From NCBI GenBank assembly GCA_947646735.1, contig CANTFK010000981.1:62001-126000 (forward strand): a stretch of DNA of 64,000 nt, read 5' to 3'. Positions 20,169-32,103 of this stretch are shown here, piece after piece; position 1 is the stretch's first letter; each line of letters starts with the position of its first letter. The notes under the pieces were generated by a model. It searched no databases, was not told the DNA's origin, and was given only the letters and a program-made list of their open reading frames with translations. The translations under genes and the position numbers were made by a program. Source of the DNA: Peronospora farinosa (taxonomy: Eukaryota; Oomycota; Peronosporomycetes; Peronosporales; Peronosporaceae).

Positions 20169-21617
20169 TTATTCACCACGTGGACGTAGCCTGTCACGTG
20201 CGTTTTCAGGGGGAGACTCCGGTTTCCGTTTAGATAAGGTATTTGGTCCAAGAGCATATAGGCGGTCAGCGAATCGCTTGATCGGATCCAAGTCTGATCG
20301 CGAATCCTTAATGTTGTAAATAGTGTTTATACTTTTCTCCAGTTTCTCGACCGCAAACTGTTTATCCGGCTGCATTCCACATTTGAATAATTTCAAGTAC
20401 TCGTTCAATGCTTTTAAACGCATTGTTGCCAACTCTGAACTCCCCGGTATCTTAAAAAGTTCGAAAACGTCAGCAGGAGAAAGGGGGGCTTTGCATAAGC
20501 CCATGACTTGAGGATCTCGCCTACTATTTGCCTTTGAATACCCTGGCTTGGATACATCTTCAATATAGGTATGGTCGTCTTCAACCACCTTTCTTCGAAC
20601 TGAGGCACAACATCACCCAGAGTTGTGCGACTTTGTGGGTACAAGTCGTTGTAGGCGACTAAGTAAGTAATCCATTTTTTTGCCAAATTTGAGCCCGTAA
20701 ACAGATCCTCTTCTTTAACTTCCATCTTGACGTAAATATCCTCTGGTTTCCGCATCTCATGTAGCCACTTCAATTGACGTATTTTTGGTGTGTCTCTTGG
20801 GGAAACGAGACGTTCTAAGAAGAAAGTAGACCACTTTTCGTTTCCGCAGAAAGCTATAAGAGTTTCTTTAAGCGTATCTTGAAAGTTGTAGTGGCCCGTG
20901 TTGTCCAAGTATTTCATGACAAAATTCCACCTTTCCAAATTCATTCTAATCAAAAGACTGTTCGCAGCTCTGTCCATCGCTTTGTGAAGTCCCAGCACTG
21001 TAAATAGAGTGTCTAGTGATCCTTTCTTACCAAGCCAAGCCTGAAGACGTTCAGTGCTGGATATCGACACGATTTCAAACGCTGTCGGTTTCCGGCTATC
21101 CAGAAATTCTCTGAGGTCTTTAATTTTGCGATCTTCTTGCAGTTTCAGGAGCGGCTCTTGTTGCTTCTGATTCGCGTCAATAAGCGTTATTTCGACGTTG
21201 TTCAGACTATCTTTCCGGCTATCCATCAATACCTTTCTGATTGTTTTTTGGCCTTCTTCAATTCGTCTTCATACGACTGAGAAATCTGACCCCAATTGCG
21301 ATCCCAATTGTTCAGCAACGTAGACAGTTCCCTTCTTCTATATTCGTTATGAAGTGGCCCCAATAATTGGTCCCAACTATACACCACCTTGGTTTTCGTC
21401 GCCAATAACTCGCTTGTTTCCCCTACGATTCCTTTAAGTTCACCTGGTATGTCGCCAGCCCTCTCGTCTTCGTCGGATGCAAGCTCATCCGACCCCAAAT
21501 GTTTTTTTTTGGTAGAGAGCGAGGTGATTTGGCGATGCTACGGGATGGCGCAGCAAGCGAATGAGAGACTCGACAGGCAGCAATAGCCATACATAGCGTG
21601 GTGAAGTGAAGGTGCAT
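20169..21617 (-). pseudogene. Secreted RxLR/WY-type effector-like gene, frame-broken in three homopolymers
   Basis: Minus-strand gene of about 480 codons in four frame segments: 21617-~21505, ~21498-21226, 21229-~20480 and ~20490-20169. The start has a signal-peptide look (hydrophobic core LCMAIAA, then SHSLAAP). RSLP follows, then an acidic DEDER segment resembling the dEER motif of oomycete RxLR effectors; a canonical RxLR is not present. The body is alpha-helical looking, rich in Trp, Leu and Tyr, with a WY-like segment (LFTGSNLAKKWITYLVAYN). The end is basic (ENARDRLRPRGE). The three frame breaks fall at single-base runs: T9 at 21502-21510, T6 at 21244-21249 and G6 at 20483-20488. This suggests sequencing length errors or a recent pseudogene. 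Effectors of this type are secreted into host plant cells to dampen defence; the target of this one cannot be told. No neighbour is co-oriented. Confidence 0.62.
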
Positions 21618-22774
21618 AACTGTAGATGCCTTGGTAGAGTTCTTATGCTGATCGAGGATGATGGAAAGTGACGAAAAGGGAATAAGTCTCTCGAATCGTC
21701 AGGTATACGGTTCAATATCTGTCGTACTTTTGAATGAAGGCAGTTTACGGATGGGCAAATAGCACTTGTAATTCGATATATTGTCTGCTAATCTTATTCC
21801 TATACTTTCTTTTATAAAAAGTATATATGAGACTAACAGTTTCTATTAAGCAATTTGCATTAGTATTCACTTCTGTGAGGCACACTGATGGCGCGTATGA
21901 TTAAACACTTCATCAAATAGTTTCAAATTGGATTTTGGCAGTGGCTTAACGCAAATCGACGTAAATAAAAGATTACAATGTTTGTGAAAGAGTGCTTCGT
22001 TTGAAAAGTAGTGAATCACTTTATAAGCCCGCGATGGACCGTTTATCATCCGCATGGAAGAGCCAAGTACGACAACCAACGAAATGCCTACGTCAGAGTC
22101 ATGGCGCAACTGGCTTTGGTGAACTGGCATGTCCGTAGTTTAGGGACAACGTCTCAGCTTAGTACCTGTCTAGCCAATCTTGTCGACGCAGAACAGCCAG
22201 CAAAAAAGTCCTCTCTAGAACAAAGACGAATTGGCGTCTCATCCATATATGACAGAAATGATGTATCTCGCTTTAGACATTTCGCCTTGTCGAGTGGGAT
22301 TAGTAAAGTTTGTCTCAGCCAATGCAAGGTACTTATCTTTTATTCCTGCATGTATACATCTACTGTGCCGGCTCAGTTCACTCAAATTGGCCGATACCCA
22401 GCCAGAGAGATCACCCTGATCCTGTTTATGATCAGTCTCCGGGGTTTTGAAGCCGTCGTCAATGTTGTGCCTTGGGGCTAATTTTACCCGCCTGTATTCT
22501 AGCGTGATACCTTTCCCATTTGATTGGTCTTGATCGTCGAACTCGTGCGCAGACCTGCAAATCTCTTCACCAGTTGTGTGTGTTGCAATCTCTCTTTATT
22601 GCAATCTCTCTACCGTCCAGCTATGCTAGATATATAGATATATCTCTTGACACTCAAAGATATATATTACTTAGCTTCGCTCTTCCTGGCTACTGACGAC
22701 GTGCCTTGCACTGTGCACTTTTCTGCATCTAGGCGGCTGCAGCTAACCTGCGAACCGCCAACTTGTCACCTATG
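21618..22774. other. Upstream region of the effector-like gene, no other gene recognised
   Basis: AT-rich sequence directly upstream of the minus-strand effector-like gene, expected to hold its promoter; no specific element could be assigned. A plus-strand frame at 22011-22481 has no recognisable motif and is probably chance. A tatatagatata tract lies at about 22629-22642. Confidence 0.35.
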
Positions 22775-22934
22775 TCCCGTTCTGATCTCCGCCACTTCCC
22801 TTCTCGATTGTTCCTTTGTCGACTCGTCCCGTTCTGATCCCCGCCGTTTCCCTTCTCCATTGTTTCCCGCTCTGTCCCTTTGTGATCTCGTCCCGTTCTG
22901 ATCTTCGTTGTATCCCTTCTCCATTGTTTCCAGG
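22775..22934 (+). repeat. Three imperfect tandem repeats of 52-64 bp
   Basis: The block tcccgttctgatc recurs at 22775, 22827 and 22891. Each time it is followed by a cg-rich bridge, then cccttctc and attgtt. Confidence 0.7.
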
Positions 22935-23065
22935 TTTCACCATTGGCATCGGTAAACGGACGTGAGATGTTTTAACGGCTTCAATTTGGGAACATATTAC
23001 AACAGTGTGAAAGTTTGGACTCTCGTCGGCATCTACGTCTGTGTCTTCTCTTTACGTGCTTTCTT

Positions 23066-23090
23066 TTCTCTCTCTCTCTCTCTCTTTGTC
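23066..23090 (+). repeat. CT microsatellite
   Basis: A run of about ten CT units just upstream of the NOP14-like pseudogene. Confidence 0.85.
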
Positions 23091-23099
23091 AAGTGATCA

Positions 23100-24900
23100 G
23101 AAAGGGCGGAGGTAGAAAATGTCTACTAGGAAGAAGCAGTAGTGCTTCTTGCGCGCTATAACGGTAATCCGTTTGACACGCGCAGCAACGTTTAGCTGGA
23201 GGTCATTGGTCCTCAGGCGAAAGGCACAGGCCGGCCGCGCATGCTGAAGTCGGACGCAAGCGTTATAAGACGCTCGCTCGGCGCTGCATATAAGGCCCGC
23301 AACACGAGCAACGTGTATAAGGACAAGCGTCTCGTTAAATAGGACCCGACATGGTCCATGAAGGATAGGATAGATGATGACTACGATATTTTCAATGTGA
23401 ATGGGTTATTGGACGAGAAGGAGGACTCGGAGAAGGAAGGGAGATGGAACAGGGACATTGTCAGCTAACTCCACTTTGGAGGTGGCAAGGGAGACGCTGA
23501 TGCACCCGAATTTGGAGGAAAAGGTGGGAGAGGAAGACATGCAAAGAAGTGATGCAGGAAGTCGTGATGAAGGCAAAACTGTACAAGATGGTGTGGCAGA
23601 GAAACGAACACTCGCAAGAAGTAGGCTACGGACAAATGGGTTGAAGGGTTTCCGGATCATCGTGGACTGCTTGAGTTCCGCCAATGGCGAGTGATACTGG
23701 AGGCGATGAATGTCTTTGACAAATGAATGCGGGAACTTGTCTCTAAGGCTAAGGAAATGGAGAGACGAATGTTGCCGAGGGACGCTGCTGCCGAGGGACG
23801 TGACCGTCTTGATCAACTTGAAAAGTAGCATGTGTTGCGTATGCACAGGACTGATGCTGATGACATTGCCAGCGACGACGCAGGATTGCGCAAGAGCAAG
23901 AAGGGCAAGCAGAGAGCCAAAAAGGACAAAATTGCAGCTTATCATGATGCCGCTACCAATGCCGATCTGACTGACGTCTACGCGGTTGAAAATCGTTTTG
24001 CTGCTGATGCCGAAGAAGAAAAGGTGGAAGAGGACGCTGATGATGATGATGAACTGGACGAGAGCGAATGTGAAAATCCGAGGCAGAATCTGTAAAGGTT
24101 TCGGACATTGGGATTAATGACAAGGTGCAAATGGAAGATGCACTGAAAGAGGAGGTAGAGGCCGAAAGCGACAACGTAATGGAAAGCGGTTGTAAGAGAT
24201 TGCAACTGAGCTTCCATTCGTGTTTTGCTGCAAAGTGTAATGAAGAGCTGGCAGCAATTCATAAGATGCACGCACGAAAGTCATACGAGAAGTGTGGGCT
24301 TTTCTTGGAGCGCATTGTGACATGCTATACAATTCACGACTGAGTGTGGAGAATTAGGTCAAAATGAAGCGTTTTCTCGAGGTGACTGTGCGCTAGTTCT
24401 TAATCTTTGCAGCGCGATTGCTTCACATAGGCATGAGCTGTAAGCTGACCATGCGTATCATGTTGTAGTGTTTGGTGCAGCTTAAACTTGCATGCAACGA
24501 CCATGTACACGTTAGCCCAACCTTACAGGCATGGTAGTGCGTGAGCTGCTTGCCCCCAGCCTTTTAAGCGTCTGCACAAGTGTGCTACATCTCTACGTGC
24601 CTACGCTTTCGTAGCTCCTTCTATCAAGGATTTGCGTGCATTTTCCCGATGTCCGACAATGTTATATCCCCAATGGAGACACTGTTTGGAGAGAGCCTAG
24701 CTCGTCGAGTGGTAAGTATACAAGGTACTATTTGCCGCTTCATTATCGCTGCACTTGATGTGTTCAAAGAAGTGATGTATGCCATTACTACGCTGTCACC
24801 ATTCAATGAAGTCTTTTTATTCTCTACCTACTGCTACAAGTTTGGCGAAGCAGTTGAAAGACATCAAGACAAACTGTAATCAACGCTGTCATTTGAAGCT
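23100..24900 (+). pseudogene. NOP14-like nucleolar protein pseudogene
   Basis: Plus-strand remains of a protein resembling Nop14, the conserved nucleolar factor needed for 40S subunit (18S rRNA) processing. Seen in successive frames: GNPFD at 23164-23178; MLKSDASVIRRSLGAAYK; then KARNTSNVYKDKRL, ending at a stop near 23340 (the family has NPFE... SNVF.DKRFGEY here); an LHFGGG block near 23472; a Lys/Asp/Glu-rich middle (GLRKSKKGKQRAKKDK, DADDDDELDESE); and, further on, FPMSDNVISPMETLFGESLA at 24640-24700, which fits the HEAT-like C-terminal half. Many stops and frame changes; no introns discerned. The parental gene should exist elsewhere. The identification rests on remembered family motifs and is fairly but not fully secure. 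Confidence 0.58.
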
Positions 24901-26369
24901 TAACACACGTTCTTTAAGTACGTCATTCAGGTATGAAAATGTATTTTTCGTATCGATCTTCTTGTCATTTCGATCAATTGTTCTTCCATCTCTACTTCTT
25001 GGCCACACGGTCCTTCTTAAGTACATTTTCTTAGTATAGTGACGAGTGGGAGGCATAGGCAGGACATTAGCCAGTCCTAAAAGATGCGTCACACGATCAG
25101 AAGGCTGTGCACCCACTATACCGCACACATTGATTATTCACACGTGTCTCTATGACACCATCACTTGCAGCAATCGAACTGAACGTGCCAAGCTAATAAA
25201 ACGCAAAAGGACGCCACTCGTTAGAAACCGTTTTTTTGCGAATAAAATGCTCTAGTTATTTACATACTGTAGTCATACAATTTCAAATTGTTTGCCATCA
25301 CGTGGAGCGCGAGCATCTGCTGCTATGATACGGTAAAACGGCACATTTTTACGTCATAAAGTCTCACTACCTAATTTTCAATGACATACTGTACGTATAG
25401 AAAAGAATAAACAAGTGGTAGCCGTATAATATGAATTACACTTACAGTATCGATACCGATAGTGTCGGTATCGAGATGGTATTGTCATTTACATTCAATA
25501 CTTTTATTTAGCAACACCCCGAATTATCTAATCTGATTGGTCAGAACAATTGCATTTCTACTCAGTCTGATGTTGATAAGTTAAGGGTGGTTTATGGCCT
25601 ACAGGAAAACTAAATACTGTCCGACCAATAAAATCTTTTGATTGCTATAATAATTCTGGTCCCAACCAAGATTTCATACAGTGTACTCAGCCTTAGTAAT
25701 ACTGCCTTAATTGGTAACTTATACCAACTATTAGATTCTTTCAGAAACAAGAACGTTATTCTAAGCAAGTTCTTTCCTGTAACTGAACATTTCCGTTAAA
25801 TTTAGTACGTCACTAACAGTATGACACCATGAAAAGCGTCTGTATAAAACTGGTTTATGGTGTTGTATACTTCAGCTTAAGTTGCTAGCCTCGGTCTTCT
25901 CCGACATGATCTCGACCTCTCTATTGGTAACAGTCTTTATTTTCTCCCGTACTTCATTCTTCATGTCTATAGGCACCAATAATGTCCATACACTACCACA
26001 ATTAGAATCAAATCCAGCTCAATTTCATCCACAGCCTCTTCTTTCTACCTCTTCCCTTAAGTGTAATCTCTTCAACTAGATCTTTTGCAATCACGTGATC
26101 AACGCCCTTCTTTCGATTCATTACTACACAAAGAAAAAAATAGAAAAATCTCGTACTCTTGTACAAATTTCTCTTATGGACATTAAGAGCCAGCACTCGT
26201 CCGTAGCACGCGAATTGTCACGATTTTATATGGCCGTTATTGTGCCGACGACAAGGCTTCATGTTCACTCCTTAAAAAGTAATGGCAGCAAGTACGCGAT
26301 GTATAGGATACGAGTGACTAGCTTGATCTTTGCGAACGAAGTCTTGGTTTGCATTAAAATAATGCATAA
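24901..26369. other. AT-rich spacer, no gene recognised
   Basis: Only short frames. Contains a short palindromic stretch at about 25447-25474 (arms cgataccga and tcggtatcg). It ends at the D1 LTR. Confidence 0.4.
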
Positions 26370-26939
26370 TGTAACGGGCTAATTGTTACACGAGTCCGTG
26401 AAGTACATGATATATAACGGGCAGGCCTAAATGGGTACGAGGTACCTTAGGCCTGCCACTTGGGTGGGGCACATCAATGTGACCCACCCTCGTGAATGTG
26501 ATATACATGGATGAATTCACATTCAACGGGGGTGACGCCAGCTGATACTAGGTGTCATGGTGACGCTTCAGACAGACGTCAACTGAGAGCTTAAATATAT
26601 ATAAGCTCTCACGTAAGGATACGATTCTAAAGAGATGCGTATCCGATCTTTACATATTAACCAATCAGTAGTTAGATTTTATATTTAGTTTAATTTCTAT
26701 AAAATATAAGTCAGTCTTGAATTTACTAATTACCGTCCACTGCGCACGAGAAGCGTAATAAGCTTCTGCGTGACGTAAGTGAGACGCTTCTTAGTTGTTC
26801 GTTGCGCATACTGCTGTAAGCGACGGACCGACGCAACCACCACCGCACGCGGAGGTAAGACGGCATGATCGCTTCCTCGCGCTGCTTGAAGGTGTGTACG
26901 CGTAGTACGTGGCAGCTTCATACGAAGTGCCCGTCTACA
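26370..26939 (+). repeat. LTR-D, 5' LTR of D1
   Basis: 570 bp, TGTAACGGGCTAATTG to GTGCCCGTCTACA. It has long hairpins: arms GGCAGGCCTAA/TTAGGCCTGCC near 26422-26458 and TGAGAGCTTA/TAAGCTCTCA near 26584-26611. After a 2-base spacer the primer site TGGTAGCACTAGTAG starts at 26942. Homologous LTRs are at 18296-18815 (solo), 39486-39742 (partial) and 42657-43231 (decayed). Confidence 0.9.
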
Positions 26940-26956
26940 CTTGGTAGCACTAGTAG
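26940..26956 (+). other. Primer-binding site of D1
   Basis: ct spacer followed by TGGTAGCACTAGTAG. It shares the TGGTAGCAC core with families A and B, so probably the same tRNA primer. Confidence 0.6.
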
Positions 26957-26999
26957 TCCTTCCTTTGATCAGTCTCTCTGAGCGTGCGTGTGGATACGG

Positions 27000-28085
27000 A
27001 TGTCCCTCAACGTGGATTGGGGTGATTTTACTCACCTTTCCCAAAATCATAGGGCGTTAGCAGAGCATTTGGAGCAAGGAATATGGTGAACAAGGTCTGT
27101 CTAATCTCTTAAGCTGTCGTCCTGAGCAACATGGCGCTCAGTTAGAGCAATTTGAGGCGTGTGCTCGGACAGCGTCGAAACACGTCCGAGGCAAACAGTT
27201 AAGCAGAGGCTGAGTCCATTCATAAGACTCAGGATGATCTTTTGCGTGAGCAAGCTCGGAACGAGGAACTCAACAGAGCTGTTGAGACGCTCTCTGCCCG
27301 GTCTAATCAGCCAAGGCCCATTCGGATGGACCCTCCAAAGTTTGATGGAACTACCCCAAATACGATTGTCCACTGGCTTATAGCCGTGTAGCAATGAGTT
27401 ATGGCGCAGCTCATCGAAGACGACACCAAAATGGTGTCGTATGCCATGTCCAACTTGCGTGGCAAAGCGTCAGAGTGGACATACTATGCGCTGATGGCAA
27501 ATGCTGATGCGTATCCATCATGGGCGATCTTTAAATCAAAGATTTGCGCCATGTACCAGCCGCCTAATAATTAAGTGTTACTTCAGGCGCGCTTCTTTGG
27601 AGCACGACAGGCGAAACGCTCTGTGCAAGAATTTGAGCAGGAGATGCGTTCGCTGTCGGCGTCCATCAATGGGGAATCGATACCAGAGCGTATCAAGGTA
27701 GCCACGTTCATGAATGGACTTAGGCATGGCCCATCGCGTCAGGCCCTTTTCAGAAAGGTGCCAGCGACGATGGAAGAGGCAATTGAAATTGCCTTAGTTG
27801 AGGAGCAATCCTACAATAGTGCCTCGGCGACAGCCTATTACAGGCCGTCTTCCGAGAAGTTCTGATGCCACTCCAATGGAGTTAGGCAATGCAGATGTGA
27901 TCTGCTACAAGTGCGGCAAGCGAGGCCATATGATGGCTCGCTGCTATGTCAAGGTAGCTGCTGGTGCTAAGGCAGCCAGCAAAAGGTCTCCCAACCCGAA
28001 GGGAGGTGCGAAAAACCAGCGTGCACGACGCACGGGTTCAGCACCTGCCCAAGATGGGTCGGGAAATGCGGGAGCGCAGTAGGGG
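27000..28085 (+). pseudogene. D1 gag, with stops
   Basis: Gag of family D. An ATG at about 27000 opens MSLNVDWGDFTHLSQNHRAL but stops soon after. The capsid-like body includes DDTKMVSYAMSNLRGKASEW and NADAYPSWAIFKSKICAMYQ, stops at 27389-27391, 27395-27397 and 27572-27574, then QARFFGARQAKRSVQEFEQE and FMNGLRHGPSRQALF. It ends with a zinc knuckle CYKCGKRGHMMARC (CX2CX4HX4C) near 27904-27945 and a basic tail. The last two of these stops and the tag at 27389 are also present in D2, so both copies descend from one defective element. Gag packages the RNA; this copy is non-functional. Confidence 0.85.
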
Positions 28086-28191
28086 CGGGATGCCCTACTG
28101 TCGCGGACTCTGAAGCTACCCCTAAGTTCAGAGTGATCGAACAAATGGGTAGCATAGTCCCTGAGGTTCCGAAGGTCGGACCTCAACCCTT

Positions 28192-28818
28192 TTGGTCTAT
28201 AGCGCTCGAGTACGAGGCTATGACCAAGTGATGACCCTTCTCGTGGATTCGGGTGCATCACAAAACTTTGTGAAACTCGCGGCTCTGAAAGAGAGTCCGG
28301 TGAGTTATGAGTCGCTTTGCCAGGATGGCAAGCGAGAAGAGGCGATCTTTCGTTTAGCGAACGGCGCGCTCGTCAAATCGGAGGGAGTTCAAGTTGAACT
28401 CGCCTTCAGCTTCAGTGACTTCTCTTGTAAAGAGAAGCTCACAGTGCTAGGTATGGAGAGTGTGTATGACCTCATCCTAGGCATGCCTTGGTTGGCTAAA
28501 CACCAACCATGGATAGACTGGCGTACATGCACAGTCGCTAGCTCCACCCAATACACCGGAAAGGATGTGCTCTTGCGATAGGCTTATGTGGCTGATGTTG
28601 TGTCCAACACAGTCGAGAGCGCTATAACGGTATGTCAATCGGCACCAGGAACTACCCAGCTCGAAAGGAGTGGTGTAGTCGGAAGTGCACTGGCAGAAAG
28701 ACAGGTGACACAAATTTCTTCCCAGATCGAGGAGGCTGGTGTAGTAAATGGGGCGATGACAAGTAGTCATGCGTCCAATAGTCCTGCACAGAGACGAGAG
28801 CCTGTAGCAGTTGATAAT
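28192..28818 (+). pseudogene. D1 aspartic protease and downstream linker, truncated
   Basis: Retroviral-type aspartic protease: catalytic LLVDSGASQNF near 28230-28262, a flap region, and the C-terminal signature [18 protein letters not shown] at about 28470-28520. The frame closes at 28581 and continues as a linker (VESAITVCQSAPGTTQ) up to 28818, where an A-family LTR begins. RT and everything downstream are absent. A hairpin with arms CAGTAGGG and CCCTACTG sits on the gag stop (28078-28103), echoing the gag-protease junction of family A. The protease would cleave the Gag-Pol polyprotein. Confidence 0.82.
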
Positions 28819-29151
28819 TGTAATGGGTCACATTACACACATAGCATAAAGAAATAAACAATTGCATATGTTGGCAGGTGCTGTGCCCGAATAGCGGGCA
28901 CAGCGTAACAATTATTATGGTTTATTATTGGTTAAAGTCCCAATGTGGACCAATGATACATCAACGTGAAAATGTGTGGTTCCCGAAAGGCGGGAACACT
29001 GTCGTATTAGTACGACTTGAAAATCTTCGTAATTAGTACGAATTAAAACAAAAGTAAGAAAGAGATAAATATTCTTATACCTAATACTTGGGCTTAAGTC
29101 TTCCTCAAGCGCACATGTGAGCTAGTGACGGTACGTTCTAGCCCTGTTACA
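28819..29151 (+). repeat. LTR-A, 5' LTR of remnant A2
   Basis: 333 bp, TGTAATGGGTCACATTAC to AGCCCTGTTACA, in plus orientation and inserted into D1. It has the same set of small hairpins as the other A LTRs. The primer site TGGTAGCAC starts at 29154. Confidence 0.9.
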
Positions 29152-29265
29152 CCTGGTAGCACTTCGTACTCCTTCTTATTCCCGAGTTTAGGATGAGCGA
29201 ATCGTCGTACTTGGACGCTCCAGATTTATTTCTGGAGCACGCTACCTTCCCTCATCTCACTGATT
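29152..29265 (+). pseudogene. A2 primer site and gag stub
   Basis: Primer site, leader, and the first codons of an A gag from 29193 ([20 protein letters not shown]). The usual first ATG eleven bases upstream has become ATT. Homology stops at about 29264, where E2 pol sequence begins, so A2 is a 5' stub. Confidence 0.8.
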
Positions 29266-32103
29266 AGTATCTACCAAGATCATTTGGCCATCTACGTCGC
29301 CGTGGGCCTCTACCCACGGCTAAAGTGATTATTTAGAAGAATGGAGAAGACCTTCGATTATGTATCGATTACCGTAGGGTGAACTAGTTAACCATTTAAT
29401 AGTATATCTTATGCCGTGATCAGTGAATTGCTGCATGACATGGATAAGACGACGTGGTAATGTTCCCTAGATATGGTGAGAGGATTTTGTGTGGTTGAAT
29501 GACGGAACGGGCAAAAGAAATTTCTGCATTTTTTACACCGTCTGGATTATATGAGTATTTACGTATGACTATTGGTTTAAAGAATGCTCTTTAGATATAC
29601 CAACGATTGATTGACAATGCTCTGTATGGACTTCTATAGATCGGTACCAGCTCTGATCCCATCACTATTGATTCGTCAAAGATGAATGACGTGTTTACCG
29701 ACGGTGAACCGAATACGAATTCCAGACCTTCAGTGCTAGGTCGGCGCTCATATATTGACGATATATTGATACCCGCCATATCGTGGACCTTCTTGTAAGA
29801 GAAGGTGGAGCGATTGTTGGAGGCGTGCGATAAGTGGAATTTGTCGATTAGTGTGACCAAGAGTTTCTGGGGACGTCGAAAAGTAGATTATTGGGTCATC
29901 AGGTTTCGTTTGCATGATTGGAAGCTCACCCAAGAATTTGGATCGCTTGTGAATATACCGTTCCTATAAACGCTACGATCGATGCAATCATTTTTGGGGA
30001 GTCTGAATTATTACAGTCGGTTCATTGAAGACTTTGCAATTTATGCATCTACGCTCTATGAGTTACGGGAGGCTGATTTCCATGAAATCCGCCGCGCTAG
30101 TGACATTCAGACGTCTATAACCGATGCCGGACCAGAGTGCGATCGCAATTCCTCCAGAGGTAGCTACAAAATTGATGTCTACGGAGATGGATACAAAATC
30201 GATCAGGAACTCATTACGGGGGAAGGAATCGACGCGAGTAGGCTATGATTGCATTCACTCCGTTAAAGGCTAAAATAGCTGCAACACCAATCCTGAAGCA
30301 TTTTGATCCGGATCGATCACCCGTAATTGTGGTGTACACCAGCAAGTGTGCAATATCGGCCACGTTACTGCAAGAACATGATGGAGTGTTTTGGCCGGTC
30401 CCTTTCACTATTCGGACGTAAAAGACTAATGACGTTATCAAGGGACTGTTGAAAAAGAGGTCTTAGCCCTCCTTCAGATTCTGGAATATGTTACACTATG
30501 TTGGTCTTGCGTGCGATTGTAGTTTTCATGAGATATATTTCACTTTGGCTTGGTTGTTGCAGTCTTCTGGTCTCAACGGGAGACTAGGCAGATGAGTTGC
30601 ATTAATTTCGAATTGGACATTGGACATCCGCCGAAGTGAGAAGTGAAAAGATAATATATTGGGTACACTGGCCGCGAGTATAACTCTTCGTAAGTAATGT
30701 TAATCGCGATCGCTCCACGGAATCAACCCAGGCAAACAATGAGTAAGCCACCTACCACGATGGAAATAGGAGAAAGCCTCCTGGTGGCCAGTTTCGATGG
30801 GCCGGCTAGGGTAAGAGGAAGGGCGGAGCATACTGCGCGTTAATATTGAAATTACTTAAATAAAGAATCGTAGCTGTCGCCTCTGATTTACGACTAATTT
30901 AACGGTGAACGAAGCAGAATGTCGAGGAATACTCCTCAGTTTCGATTTGCTAGACAATCAGACCAGGGAACGCGTAATTATCTGCGGAGATTCAAGTTTG
31001 GTGATTAGGCAAATGCGTGGCGAGATCGACTGCAAAGAACCCGATTTACAATAACTGCGTCGTCAAGCTATGTAAACACTCCGATCGTGTCCAAATCACT
31101 ATTTCCTTCATATGAAGCGAGAATGGAATCAGAGTGCTCGTCGGCTAGCAAGCAAAGCTCTACAGCAAGAGAAAGATACACTTGTCGTTTACGATCAATA
31201 TTGCCAAGATCTGATCACACTCAATCGATTGGATAAGTTGTTGCTTTCTAGTCGAGTTAATCGAGTACTCAAAGTAGCTGCGATGACTCGATCAGCCGTA
31301 AGAAGACGCTATCAACCAGAAGTTTTACAGGAGTAGATCGTGCAGCAAGTGCGGGGCAAGCACAGGATGAAGAGAATTGGATATCTAACCTGAAGACATA
31401 TCTGATCGGGGACGTCGCCAGGCTAACAGAGGTAGAAGCGAAGGCCTGCACGATGATCGCACCCGATTACGAAGTGGATCAAAGTGGATCATTATTTTTC
31501 TGCCTGGATCGGTTGCGAGATCCGAAGGTCGTGCAGAATTAGCTCGTTTGGCGATACCAGAGCTATTGTAGCTAGACTTCTTCCATCATTACCATACGAG
31601 TCTGGAGGGTGGTCATCAAGGAACCGGTCGGAAATTCCAACGAATCAGTATGAATTTTCATTGGCATAGATCGTACCGGAGTGTGCAATGCTATGTAGGT
31701 GAATGTGTGTATTGTGAAACGGGCAAAGGGACACCATCTGATCACGTAGTATCACCAGGAAAAATGAAGGCAACCTATCCTTTTCAAATTTTAGCTATGG
31801 ATCATATCCTGTCGTTGCCGCGATCATTCAAAGGAAACACCGAGCTATTATTATGGATAAATTTGTTCTCTGGTTTTGTGATCGCGAAGGCTAGTTCTTC
31901 TAGAACTGTACAAATCATGCAGAGAATTACGAAGAATGTGTATTCCGACGATTTGGTGCAAGTGAAGCAATCCTCCATGATCGAGAGCCAGGATTTATGT
32001 CTGATTTCTTCCGAGCTTGTAATAAGATCGCAGGATAGAAACGGAGGGCTACTATGGCTTACAGGCCGCAAGCAAATGACACAGCCGAGCGAAAGGCTCA
32101 AGT
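29266..32103 (+). pseudogene. E2 gypsy pol (RT, RNase H, integrase), heavily decayed
   Basis: Old plus-strand pol. RT motifs are KNGEDLRLCIDYRRV near 29340, MTIGLKNAL near 29570 and the catalytic YIDD at 29751-29762. Then come SFLGSLNYYSRFIEDFAIYA near 29980, RNase H pieces near 30960-31180 (CGDSSLVIRQMRGEIDCKEP, HMKREWNQSARRLASKAL), and the integrase zinc domain near 31560-31720 (HHYH-type histidines, CVYCETGK). The integrase core has LAMDHILSLPRSFKGNTELL and ends AYRPQANDTAERKAQ at 32103. Stops and frame changes are frequent. It breaks off exactly where E1 (1407 and below) begins in the family alignment, both times against a B LTR. Confidence 0.85.

Noticed and set aside
22011..22481. 156-codon plus-strand open frame
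   Set aside because: No motif, no signal peptide, composition like surrounding spacer; not annotated as a gene.
23406..23945. 179-codon minus-strand open frame
   Set aside because: Lies opposite the NOP14-like blocks; the plus strand explains the region better.
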